A DNA stretch of 6,615 bases from Tannerella sp. Lineage in GTDB: Bacteria; Bacteroidota; Bacteroidia; Bacteroidales; Tannerellaceae. The position numbers and the translations under genes are program-made. The notes beneath the pieces are model-generated. The model saw only the letters and a list, made by a program, of their open reading frames with translations. It had not been told where the DNA came from and did not search any database. Shown here in pieces: positions 1-6,062 of the stretch (position 1 is the first letter of the stretch; each line of letters begins with the position of its first letter). Where the stretch lies: NCBI GenBank assembly GCA_031268395.1, contig JAIRXI010000390.1:1-6615 (forward strand), in the 5' to 3' direction.

Positions 1-139
1 CGGTAAATACGAAATCCTGGCAGGCGCCTCGTCGACAGATATCCTGCTGCGAAAGGAAATTGTTCTCGAAGGCAAAGAAATCACAATGGATCGCCGCACC
101 GTACTTTTTTCTGAAATCAGACCGGACAGGCGCCGGTGA
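1..139 (+). CDS. 3' end of a probable family 3 glycoside hydrolase (beta-glucosidase type), partial
   Basis: This is an open frame entering from the left edge (first full codon at 2-4) and closing at TGA 137-139, giving 45 visible residues and no start. It begins GKYEILAGASSTDILLRKEI. The pattern 'GKYE(I/L)xxGASSxDIxL' is what one sees at the C-terminus of GH3 beta-glucosidases and related enzymes, inside the fibronectin-type-III-like domain that follows the two catalytic domains. Such enzymes hydrolyse terminal beta-linked sugars and in Bacteroidales are usually exported to the periplasm. The catalytic domains and any signal peptide lie outside the window, so substrate and completeness cannot be judged. 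The last residues (DRRR) are basic and may be an unconserved tail. It lies on the same strand as the operon but is separated from it by over 700 bases of repeats, so it is probably a separate transcription unit. The family call is by motif recognition only. Confidence 0.65.
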   Translation, partial: GKYEILAGASSTDILLRKEIVLEGKEITMDRRTVLFSEIRPDRRR

Positions 140-201
140 GGTCGAAAGCCTGGGGGAGGGTGATGCCGTCAGTCGTTCGTTATACCCAAACAGTTGGGCC
201 A

Positions 202-229
202 GGGACGGAATGTGGACGAAAAAGGGGCA
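202..229 (+). repeat. Dispersed repeat, left copy (GGGACGGAATGT core)
   Basis: The 12-base core GGGACGGAATGT (202-213) recurs at 6538-6549 and 6590-6601 on the same strand and at 681-692 inverted. This copy and the one at 6590-6615 also share the following bases, nGACGAAA then GGGGCA, differing by one substitution and a two-base A-run length change. Unlike the right-hand copies, its upstream arm is not a clean CCGTCCC; instead a different short hairpin (185-198) lies directly upstream. Confidence 0.75.
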
Positions 230-263
230 CGGAGGACAGATGCCGGGGCGGTTTCCATCCACC

Positions 264-280
264 GGACATGTTGGGTTAAT
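264..280 (+). repeat. Left half of an inverted repeat bracketing the operon
   Basis: GGACATGTTGGGTTAAT here matches the reverse complement of 6457-6473 (GGACATGTTGGGATAAT) at 16 of 17 positions, with the first 12 exact. Both halves are intergenic and each lies within about 60-65 bases of a GGGACGGAATGT repeat copy. It could be part of a composite dispersed intergenic element or a relic of an insertion or inversion. A chance match is not fully excluded. Confidence 0.5.
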
Positions 281-377
281 AAATACAGCATTAAACAGGT
301 ATAAAGCACACGGAGACGCTCCTTGCGTAGGGAAATGCCTGCGGAAATGCCGGGTTTATATCGGGACAGGACACCCT

Positions 378-674
378 GCCTTGGAATCGTCGGCGATTTA
401 GCCTTAGAATCGTCGACGATTCTGCCTTGGAATCGTCGACGATTTAGCCTTAGAATCGTCGGCGATTTAGCCTTGGAATCGTCGGCGATTCAGCCTTGGA
501 ATCGTCGGCGATTTAGCCTTGGAATCGGAGGTCGACCGAACAGCCTTACTTCGGTCGACCAAACAGCCTTACTTCGATCGACCGAACAGCCTTACTTCGG
601 TCGACCGAACAGCCTTACTTCGGTCGACCGAACAGCCTTAGTTCGGTCGACCAAGCAGCCTTAGTTCGGTCGAC
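378..674. repeat. Tandem array of 23-bp palindromic units, two families
   Basis: Thirteen units, each beginning GCCTT, follow one another without spacers. Six type A units (378, 401, 424, 447, 470, 493; each 23 bp) carry the core AATCGTCGRCGATT. The unit at 401 holds an 18-bp perfect palindrome, AGAATCGTCGACGATTCT (406-423). Then comes one 27-bp hybrid unit (516-542). Five full type B units (543, 566, 589, 612, 635; each 23 bp) follow, with the core TTCGGTCGACCGAA, perfect at 596-609. A truncated sixth type B unit (658-674) ends at GTCGAC. There are no unique spacers, so this is not CRISPR. Every core is self-complementary, so each unit could form a hairpin in RNA or act as a dyad site for a dimeric protein. 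It lies about 170 bases upstream of the operon promoter. Function unknown. Confidence 0.9.
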
Positions 675-680
675 GTCCCG

Positions 681-700
681 ACATTCCGTCCCGGACGGAA
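681..700 (-). repeat. Dispersed repeat, inverted copy with odd palindrome
   Basis: ACATTCCGTCCC (681-692) is the exact reverse complement of the GGGACGGAATGT core. The bases 684-700 form an inverted repeat, TTCCGTCC and GGACGGAA around a single C, so this copy shares the CCGTCC/GGACGG dyad seen in the right-hand copies. It starts six bases after the tandem array stops in mid-unit, suggesting that the array end and this repeat meet at a junction. Confidence 0.7.
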
Positions 701-822
701 CTCATAATCCGGTAATTACAAAAAGAAGCCTTGTAAGGCGGAACAGCGAAGCGATCCGGTTCTTTCCGCTATTTCCTTTTTACAGCGCCTTTATTTTGCA
801 TCCCTTAATACATGCAAATAGA

Positions 823-853
823 TCTTGCGGAATCAATTTTTCGTGTAACTTTG
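823..853 (+). promoter_or_regulatory. Probable Bacteroidetes-type promoter of the lipid/polyketide operon
   Basis: TAACTTTG at 846-853 matches the Bacteroidetes -7 consensus TAnnTTTG exactly. An upstream TCTTG (823-827) ends 18 bases before it and can serve as the -33 TTG element; the usual spacing is about 19-21, so this is slightly short. Transcription would start near 860, leaving a leader of roughly 15 bases to the TTG at 874 or about 45 to the ATG at 904. A weaker near-match (TTATTTTG, 791-798) has no clear -33 element. Confidence 0.6.
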
Positions 854-873
854 TGCCGCAAATTTGGTTGCTG

Positions 874-1314
874 TTGAATTTAACGGAGATTGACATAACG
901 GATATGTTGCCGCAACGACCCCCCTTTATCATGGTGGACCGGCTGACATATTATGACCCGCGAAAGGCGATTACGCTGTATACCGTTCGCGAGGGGCATT
1001 TCTTTTGTGCCGGCGGAAAACTCGAAGAGGCCGGACTGGTGGAGAATATTGCCCAGACCTGCGCGGCGCGCACGGGCTACGAAACCAGGTACGGTCCGCA
1101 GGGCGACGGCGCAATCCGGATCGGACTGATCGCCGCCATCAAAAAGATGGACATCCGGCGTGCGCCGCGTGTGGGCGAACAGTTGGAAACGACCATCGTT
1201 GTGGTGAAAGACATCTTTTCCGTCTCGCTGGTGGAAGCGAAAGTGGAAATCGACGGCGAAACGGTTGCCACCTGCGAAATGAAAATATTCCTGACTGAAA
1301 TAAATGCCGGATGA
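874..1314 (+). CDS. ApeP-like hotdog-fold 3-hydroxyacyl-ACP dehydratase
   Basis: A protein of 146 residues from TTG 874, the first gene of the operon. It has the hotdog dehydratase opening MLPQRPPFIMVDRL (residues 11-24, compare 'LPHRxPFLLVDR' of FabZ) and a central helix GKLEEAGLVENIAQTCAA (48-65). Glu57 and Gln61 occupy the positions of the catalytic Glu and the conserved Gln of the FabZ 'VEAMAQ' motif. The FabZ 'GHFPG' catalytic His is absent; the spacing fits the shorter ApeP 'GHLPN' loop, with Lys49 at the His position. ApeP-type proteins dehydrate 3-hydroxyacyl-ACP in aryl polyene synthesis together with a second dehydratase, ApeI. None is encoded here, so partner and activity are uncertain. 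Start choice: the frame is open back to TTG 796, but the promoter at 823-853 lies inside that extension. TTG 874 keeps a normal N-terminus for the fold; ATG 904 is the alternative and begins right at the motif. The stop overlaps the next gene. Confidence 0.8.
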   Translation: MNLTEIDITDMLPQRPPFIMVDRLTYYDPRKAITLYTVREGHFFCAGGKLEEAGLVENIAQTCAARTGYETRYGPQGDGAIRIGLIAAIKKMDIRRAPRVGEQLETTIVVVKDIFSVSLVEAKVEIDGETVATCEMKIFLTEINAG

Positions 1315-1742
1315 TGGAAGAAAGGTGCCTGAAAACGTCGAAGGAAATCGAAGTGCGGTTCAGCGAAGTGGATTCGATGCACATCGTCTGGCACGGCTCG
1401 TATGCCCTCTATTTTGAAGATGCGCGCGAGGCGTTCGGGAAAGCGTTCGGACTGAGTTACCGGCAGTATGTTGAAAACGGCTGCTATGCGCCGCTGGTGG
1501 AACTGCATTTCAATTACAAACAGCCCCTGCTCCACGGACAGCGGGCACGTGTGGACATCGCCTACCGCAATGTCCCGGCAGCCAAAGTCATTTTCGATTA
1601 CGAAATTCACCTTCTCCCGGACAACAGCCTCGTGGCTACCGGATCTTCCACCCAGGTGTTCCTGGACAGGGATTTCCGCCTCCAGTGGAGTAACCCGCCT
1701 TTCTATGAGGCGTGGAAGAAAAAATACAGCCTCCTCTCATGA
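1311..1742 (+). CDS. Acyl-CoA/acyl-ACP thioesterase, YbgC/FadM (4HBT) family
   Basis: A protein of 143 residues, the normal size for single-domain hotdog thioesterases. The N-terminal signature EVRFSEVDSMHIVWHGSYALYF (split: EVRFSEVDSMH at 14-24, then IVWHGSYALYF) is the YbgC/4HBT motif with catalytic-type Asp21 followed by the 'VxHxxY' segment. VELHFNYKQPLLHGQ (63-77) is the usual second conserved block. The family hydrolyses acyl thioesters on CoA or ACP. In aryl polyene clusters a comparable thioesterase (ApeK) is thought to release or proofread chains, and I infer that role here. The start ATG at 1311 overlaps the dehydratase stop (ATGA); a second ATG three bases on (1314) would serve equally well. 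Its stop overlaps the following ketosynthase in the same ATGA arrangement, indicating translational coupling. True substrate unknown. Confidence 0.87.
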   Translation: MMEERCLKTSKEIEVRFSEVDSMHIVWHGSYALYFEDAREAFGKAFGLSYRQYVENGCYAPLVELHFNYKQPLLHGQRARVDIAYRNVPAAKVIFDYEIHLLPDNSLVATGSSTQVFLDRDFRLQWSNPPFYEAWKKKYSLLS

Positions 1743-2902
1743 CCACCCTTTTAAGCGACAATATTGTATCGGCCCTGGGCTTCACGGCGGACGAGAATTT
1801 CCGCAAAGTCAGGGAAGGCGCGAGCGGACTGACGTTTTTCGACGGGCCGCAGATGGGCGTGTCCGAGCCGTTTGTGGCGTCGGTCATCGACGGCGCGGCG
1901 CTGGACGGGGCTTTCCATGCGCTTCCCCGCGCAACGGAGAAACGCTATACCCGCCTGGAAAAAGCCGTCATCCTCTCGGTGGCGAATGCGCTGAAGGGCG
2001 TGGCGGTGGACCCGTCCAGCGCAGGGGTACTGTTTATCCTGTCCACGACGAAAGGCAATGTGTTTCTGCTGGATCCTGACGACAACGACGGCTACGAGCC
2101 TGAACGGGTTTGCCTCTGGCGCTCGGCCGAACTGATCGCCGGCTACTTCGGCAACCCGAACATGCCTCTGGTGGTCTCCAGCGCCTGCATATCGGGCGCC
2201 TGTGCCCTGATCGCCGCCCGGCGGGCGTTGCAGGCCCGCCGCTGCGAGTATGTCGTCGTGGCCGGCGCCGACCTGCTGTCGCGCTTTGTCATTGCCGGTT
2301 TCCAGTCCTTCAAGGCCCTGTCGGAGGAAAGGTGCAAACCGTTTGACGCCCGCCGCACCGGGCTGAATATCGGCGAGGCGGCTGCCACGCTGATACTGGC
2401 GGAAAAGCCGGCGGAGGCGCTGCTGGCCGGCGAAGTGGTCCTGACGGCCGGCGCCGTGTGCAACGATGCCAACCATATCTCAGGTCCGTCGCGCACGGGC
2501 GAGGGGGCCTGTCTGGCCTTGAAAAGCGTGCTGTCGGGCGTCGACGCCGGCGAGCTGGCCTTTGTCAATGCGCATGGAACGGCTACGCGCTATAACGACG
2601 AGATGGAAGCCGTGGCCCTCCATCGCGCCGCCCTGCAGGACGTCCCGGTGACGGGTCTGAAGGGCTATTTCGGGCATACGCTCGGCGGTGCGGGCATCCT
2701 GGAGAGGATCGTCTCTGTCCGCGCGCTGCGGGAGGGGATTGTCCTGAAAACGTCCGGCTACGACACGCCGGGCGTCTCGCAGCCGCTGCGGATCGCCACC
2801 CGTACACAGTCCGTCGGAGGAAGCCGGTGCATCAACATGCTGTCGGGTTTCGGCGGATGCAATGCCGCCCTGCTGTATACACTTGTTAAAGGCAGGGGAT
2901 GA
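1739..2902 (+). CDS. Beta-ketoacyl-ACP synthase (KAS I/II type), catalytically intact
   Basis: A protein of 387 residues from ATG 1739, whose ATGA overlaps the thioesterase stop. A GTG nine codons earlier is in frame but would bury further into the previous gene. The condensing-enzyme triad is complete: Cys150 in SSACISGA, His279 in VNAHGTATRYND and His313 in LKGYFGHTLGGAG, with the conserved Lys308 just before the last. The thiolase-fold C-terminus is present as SGFGGCNAAL (369-378). One departure from the common pattern is GEA (212-214, in NIGEAAATL) where GEG is usual. The N-terminus starts LLSDNIVSALG and lacks the extended 'VVITGxG' strand form, as in aryl polyene-type ketosynthases rather than housekeeping FabF. 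It catalyses decarboxylative condensation of malonyl-ACP with an acyl primer. Whether it starts or elongates chains cannot be told from sequence. The next gene overlaps it and encodes a possible non-catalytic partner. Confidence 0.9.
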   Translation: MTTLLSDNIVSALGFTADENFRKVREGASGLTFFDGPQMGVSEPFVASVIDGAALDGAFHALPRATEKRYTRLEKAVILSVANALKGVAVDPSSAGVLFILSTTKGNVFLLDPDDNDGYEPERVCLWRSAELIAGYFGNPNMPLVVSSACISGACALIAARRALQARRCEYVVVAGADLLSRFVIAGFQSFKALSEERCKPFDARRTGLNIGEAAATLILAEKPAEALLAGEVVLTAGAVCNDANHISGPSRTGEGACLALKSVLSGVDAGELAFVNAHGTATRYNDEMEAVALHRAALQDVPVTGLKGYFGHTLGGAGILERIVSVRALREGIVLKTSGYDTPGVSQPLRIATRTQSVGGSRCINMLSGFGGCNAALLYTLVKGRG

Positions 2903-3519
2903 TGGAGATTCAGGTAAAGAAACATATCCGGATTGCGCCGGGAAAAGTGTGGCTGAACGGGAAGGCGGGCTTCGAGTCTGCCGGGAACGGGGATGTCCGG
3001 GCTTTTCTGGCGGAAGTGTACGGATGGCTGGGGACGGACTACCGCAGATTCTTCAAGATGGATCTGCTGTCGAAACTGGGATGGCTGGCGTCGGAATGGC
3101 TGATGGCGGGATCCGATCCCGGAGCGCCGAAGGAAGATACGGGCATCGTCTTTTTCAACAGCCGTTCGTCGCTGGATACCGACCTCCGCTTCCAGGAGAC
3201 GATCCGGAGCCGGGAAGCCTGTTTTCCCAGTCCGGCGGAATTTGTCTACACCCTGCCGAACATCGTGGCGGGCGAGGTCGCCATCCGTCACGGGATCCGC
3301 GGCGAGACGGCATTCTATGTCCTTCCCCGCCCGGACGGCCGCCGGATGGCCGCCGTCCTGTGCGACACGCTGGCGTCGACGGAACTGAACTGCCTGCTGG
3401 CCGGCTGGATAGAGGCATACGGCGAAACGCTGGATGCCCGCGTGATGCTCTGCGGGAAGGGCGGCGACGGAGTATGTCTCCTGAATGCCCGCACGATGGA
3501 GAACTTATTAACAACCTGA
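2899..3519 (+). CDS. Short ketosynthase-like protein without active-site Cys (ApeC/chain-length-factor type)
   Basis: A protein of 206 residues, about half a ketosynthase. RRFFKMDLLSKLGWLASE (49-66) matches the 'kMDxxxKlaxxA' segment of ketosynthase N-halves. GIVFFNSRSSLDTDLRF (82-98) matches the strand before the dimer region, and SPAEFVYTLPNIVAGEVAIR (111-130) matches the 'LPNxxxGxxAI' helix preceding the nucleophile. Where a ketosynthase would read 'ACSSG', this protein has FYVLPRPDGRR (139-149), so no catalytic Cys, and the whole His-containing C-terminal half is missing. This fits the N-terminal-only ketosynthase family (Pfam Ketoacyl-synt_2), whose member ApeC is described as a chain-length-factor-like partner of a ketosynthase. 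The ORF is open and codon use resembles its neighbours, so I do not regard it as a decayed gene. ATGA overlap with the upstream ketosynthase stop (ATG 2899; ATG 2902 also possible) supports tight co-production. Confidence 0.72.
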   Translation: MMEIQVKKHIRIAPGKVWLNGKAGFESAGNGDVRAFLAEVYGWLGTDYRRFFKMDLLSKLGWLASEWLMAGSDPGAPKEDTGIVFFNSRSSLDTDLRFQETIRSREACFPSPAEFVYTLPNIVAGEVAIRHGIRGETAFYVLPRPDGRRMAAVLCDTLASTELNCLLAGWIEAYGETLDARVMLCGKGGDGVCLLNARTMENLLTT

Positions 3520-3536
3520 TTAAATAGAACTATTGT

Positions 3537-3803
3537 ATGGATGAATTGATTTTAGAACTGAAACGGGAAATTATTAAGGTGTTGAACCTGGAAGGGGTGA
3601 CACCGGATGACATTGCGAACGACAGCGAACTGTTTGGCGAGGGACTGGGCCTCGACTCCATCGACGCGCTGGAACTGATTGTGCTGCTGGAGAAGAACTA
3701 CGGCATCAAATTCAAGGATCCGGCGCAGGGCAGGGAGGTGTTCAAGTCGATCCGCACCATGGCCGAATATGTGACGGCCCACCGGATCAAAACGGAGGCA
3801 TGA
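3537..3803 (+). CDS. Acyl carrier protein
   Basis: An 88-residue acidic, helical protein with the phosphopantetheine attachment motif GLDSIDALEL (38-47); Ser41 is the modified residue. Length and helix pattern are those of a free-standing type II carrier protein. It would carry the growing chain between the ketosynthases, dehydratase and thioesterase encoded around it, and needs a 4'-phosphopantetheinyl transferase encoded elsewhere. It is the only gene inside the operon preceded by a real gap: 17 AT-rich bases (3520-3536) containing a small dyad AATAG-aa-CTATT (3523-3534). That leader is typical of strong Bacteroidetes translation starts and may allow independent, higher-level initiation, as expected for a carrier needed in excess. 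The stop overlaps the next ketosynthase (ATGA). Confidence 0.95.
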   Translation: MDELILELKREIIKVLNLEGVTPDDIANDSELFGEGLGLDSIDALELIVLLEKNYGIKFKDPAQGREVFKSIRTMAEYVTAHRIKTEA

Positions 3804-5008
3804 AGGCGAAGGAAGCGGTGTACGTGACCGGCGCGGGCGTCGTCTCTGCCATCGGACTGGGCCAGAAGGCCGTGCTGGACGCCCTGCGCGGAGGACGCTC
3901 GGGGGTGGAGCCTGTCCGTTACCTGCGGACGGTACACAGCGACTTTCCGGTCGGCGAGGTGAAGTACGGCAACGGCGAGATGCAGGAGATGCTGCGAATC
4001 GCGCCCGGAGAGGCCACGATCCGCTCGTCGCTGCTGGGTATGCTGGCGGTCGGCGAGGCGTTGCGGCAATACGCGCCCTCCGGAGGCCGGGACGAAACCC
4101 TGCGCGTGGCGCTGGTTTCGGGCATTACGGTCGGAGGGATGGACCAGGTTGAAAACATGTATGACGACTTTGTGGAGACGGATCTGCGGAACGACTACAT
4201 CTCGCTGATCGACTGCGGCGCGTGCACGGAACAGATTGCGGACTATTTCGGCGGTTTCCGGATGGCGTCGACCATCGTGACGGCCTGCTCATCATCGGCA
4301 AACGCCATCATGGCGGGCATCGACCTGCTCAGGGAAGACCGGGCGGACGTGGTTGTGGCCGGCGGGTGCGAATGTCTGTCGCGCTATCACGTGAACGGCT
4401 TCAACACGCTGATGATCCTCGACCGCGAGACCTGCCGCCCCTTCGATCGCCGCCGCGCCGGGATCAACCTGGGCGAAGGGGCCGGATACCTGGTGCTTGA
4501 GCCGGCGGAAGCGGTCTCGCGGCGCGGCGGGCAGCCCCTGGGGAAAGTATCCGGCTACTGCAACGCCTGCGACGCGTATCACCAGACGGCTTCCTCGCCC
4601 GAAGGCCTGGGCGCCTACCTGGCCATGAAGGGGGCGATCGAAGACGCCGGTCTGACGCCCGAAGACATCGACTACGTGAACGCGCACGGCACGGGCACGC
4701 CGAACAACGACCTGACCGAAGGGCTGGCCATCATGCGGCTGTTCGGCGAGCGCATCCCGCCGGTGGCCTCCGTCAAGGCTTTCACCGGGCATACGACCAG
4801 CGCCGCGGGCAGCCTCGAAGCCGTCATTTCACTCCTGGCGCTCCGGCACGGTTTCCTCCCGGTGAACCTGAATTTCCGCGAGCCGATCGAAGAACATTCC
4901 TTCGTTCCGGTGACCGACCCCTCGCCCGGGCGTCCCCTCCGCCACGTCCTTTCCAACTCGTTCGGATTTGGCGGCAACTGTTCCTCCATCGTATTCTCCA
5001 ACATCTGA
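3800..5008 (+). CDS. Beta-ketoacyl-ACP synthase, FabF-like, catalytically intact
   Basis: A protein of 402 residues, normal for KAS II, opening with the classic VYVTGAGVVSAIGLG (7-21). Active-site residues are Cys163 in TACSSSANAI, His296 in VNAHGTGTPNND, and His331 in VKAFTGHTTSAAG with Lys326. PFDRRRAGINLGEGAGYLVLE (split: PFDRRRAGIN at 214-223, LGEGAGYLVLE after) and the C-terminal NSFGFGGNCSSIVF are also canonical. It should extend the acyl chain on the carrier protein encoded immediately upstream, with which it overlaps by four bases. It differs enough from the ketosynthase at 1739-2902 that the two are unlikely to be a recent duplication; a division between starter and elongation steps is plausible but not shown. 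The following gene encodes a dead homologue that could be its heterodimer partner. Only four bases separate the two genes. Confidence 0.95.
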   Translation: MKAKEAVYVTGAGVVSAIGLGQKAVLDALRGGRSGVEPVRYLRTVHSDFPVGEVKYGNGEMQEMLRIAPGEATIRSSLLGMLAVGEALRQYAPSGGRDETLRVALVSGITVGGMDQVENMYDDFVETDLRNDYISLIDCGACTEQIADYFGGFRMASTIVTACSSSANAIMAGIDLLREDRADVVVAGGCECLSRYHVNGFNTLMILDRETCRPFDRRRAGINLGEGAGYLVLEPAEAVSRRGGQPLGKVSGYCNACDAYHQTASSPEGLGAYLAMKGAIEDAGLTPEDIDYVNAHGTGTPNNDLTEGLAIMRLFGERIPPVASVKAFTGHTTSAAGSLEAVISLLALRHGFLPVNLNFREPIEEHSFVPVTDPSPGRPLRHVLSNSFGFGGNCSSIVFSNI

Positions 5009-5012
5009 AAAC

Positions 5013-6062
5013 ATGTCCGTTTACATACAGTCCTCCCGTCAAATCTCGGCGCAGCCGCCCCTGTCCGACGCCTGGTTTGGGGCGCCCGTCTATCACGCAG
5101 CCAGCCGGGTGGCCTCGCTCGACCCGGACTTTACGTCCTGCCTGTCGCCCGTCCAGTCGCGCCGGATGTGCCGCCTGCTCAAGCGCGTCATCGTCACAGC
5201 CCGCGCCACCCTGCAGGGCGCCGGCGTTGAAATGCCCGACGCCATCATCAGCGGCACCGGCCTGGGATGCATCGACAACACGGAGAAGTTCCTCCATTCG
5301 ATCCTGAAAAACGGGGAACAGTATCTCCAGCCGACGTATTTCATGCAGTCCACGCACAACATCATCAGTTCGCTGATAGCCATCGACCTGAAATGCCACG
5401 GCTATAACAATACCTGGGTACACCGCGGCGTCTCGTTCGAACAGGCCCTGCTCGACGCCCTCCTCCAGTTCCGGCGGCGGGGGATACGGACAGCCCTGAC
5501 GGGCGGATACGACGAACTGACGGATTATTATTACCTCTTCCTCGGACGGCTGGGGCTGTGGGACTTTGCACCCGCGTCCGCGGCGCCGCCCAAGCGGCGA
5601 TGCTTTGCCGGCGAGACGGCCGTCAGCATGTTGCTGGGCGACGAGCGCAGCGAACGTTCGCTATGCGAGATCAACGGCGTGGAGATACTTTTCCGTCCTT
5701 CCGCCGCCGACATGCGTCGCGCACTCGACGCACTGCTGGCGCAGGCCGGATGTTCGCTGGCGGAGGTCGACGCCGTCATGACGGGCGTCGACGGCAACCC
5801 GCGGAACGATCCGGCTTACGAAACCGCCGCCGCGGGCCTCTTTGCCGGCCGGCCTCTCGCGCAGTACAGGCACCTCTTCGGCCAGTCTTTCACCTCGGCG
5901 GCGCTGGGCATTCACGCGGCGGCCGTCTGCCTCGACCGCGGATGCATCCCGGCCCATTTGATGACCGGCCGTGAGGAAGGACTCGACCCCGTCCGGCGCA
6001 TCCTGTTCTACAATCACTTCAACAATACGTCCCATTCGCTTACGCTTCTTTCGCGATGCTGA
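5013..6062 (+). CDS. Ketosynthase-like protein with all three catalytic residues replaced
   Basis: A protein of 349 residues from ATG 5013, four bases after the FabF-like stop; an earlier in-frame ATG at 4968 would overlap that gene by 41 bases and adds only unconserved residues. The fold is recognisable: ISGTGLGCIDNTEKF (79-93), then QPTYFMQSTHNIISSLIA (106-123, the 'SxxxxxxSxHN' block), ALTGGYDELTDYY (161-173, 'aGgxExlt'), and PRNDPAYE (263-270, 'PxNDxxE'). The nucleophile region is TWVHRGVSFEQAL (134-146), with Arg or Gly where Cys belongs. The 'AHGTGTP' block reads TGVDGNP (257-263), so the first His is gone. The 'GHTxxAAG' block reads FGQSFTSAALG (289-299), so the second His is Gln. The C-terminal FGGxN is replaced by NHFNNTSHS. 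Because the frame is intact, this looks like a specialised non-catalytic partner, as in chain length factors of type II polyketide synthases, although those usually keep more of the triad. Function inferred. Confidence 0.75.
   Translation: MSVYIQSSRQISAQPPLSDAWFGAPVYHAASRVASLDPDFTSCLSPVQSRRMCRLLKRVIVTARATLQGAGVEMPDAIISGTGLGCIDNTEKFLHSILKNGEQYLQPTYFMQSTHNIISSLIAIDLKCHGYNNTWVHRGVSFEQALLDALLQFRRRGIRTALTGGYDELTDYYYLFLGRLGLWDFAPASAAPPKRRCFAGETAVSMLLGDERSERSLCEINGVEILFRPSAADMRRALDALLAQAGCSLAEVDAVMTGVDGNPRNDPAYETAAAGLFAGRPLAQYRHLFGQSFTSAALGIHAAAVCLDRGCIPAHLMTGREEGLDPVRRILFYNHFNNTSHSLTLLSRC

Larger units (their letters stand above)
140..873. other. Long repeat-rich intergenic region
   Basis: No convincing gene was found on either strand. 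Open frames crossing the array at 378-674 are artefacts: the 23-bp period is not a multiple of three, so any frame cycles through all three phases of the repeat and yields low-complexity peptide repeating every 23 residues. Contents from left to right are a small hairpin CCCAA-acag-TTGGG (185-198), a dispersed repeat copy (202-229), one half of a window-spanning inverted repeat (264-280), a short duplication GGAAATGCC (331-339 and 343-351), the palindrome array (378-674), an inverted copy of the dispersed motif (681-700), a tight hairpin GCCTT-gt-AAGGC (728-739), an AT-richer stretch, and the operon promoter (823-853). I see no tRNA or rRNA, and no clear intrinsic terminator with a U-tract after the upstream gene. 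Confidence 0.75.

Noticed and set aside
331..351. GGAAATGCC duplicated 12 bases apart
   Set aside because: Only two copies of nine bases; no link to a function or to the other repeats.
60..401. Open frame covering the tail of the upstream gene and the first repeats
   Set aside because: It overlaps the GH3-like C-terminus in another frame, shows no recognisable motif and runs into the array.
323..664. Open frame through the tandem array giving a repetitive peptide
   Set aside because: The unit length of 23 is not divisible by three, so the frame cycles through all phases of the repeat; there is no family resemblance and the palindromes explain the sequence better.
378..674. CRISPR array
   Set aside because: Units abut with no unique spacers, and the units themselves are palindromic and only 23 bp; no cas genes are present.
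791..798. Alternative -7 element TTATTTTG
   Set aside because: It departs from TAnnTTTG at the second base and no TTG element was found at the right distance upstream.
1077..1610. Minus-strand open frame opposite the dehydratase and thioesterase
   Set aside because: It is antisense to two genes with clear family motifs; its translation has no recognisable domain and reflects the high GC content. The same applies to the other long minus-strand frames in the operon.
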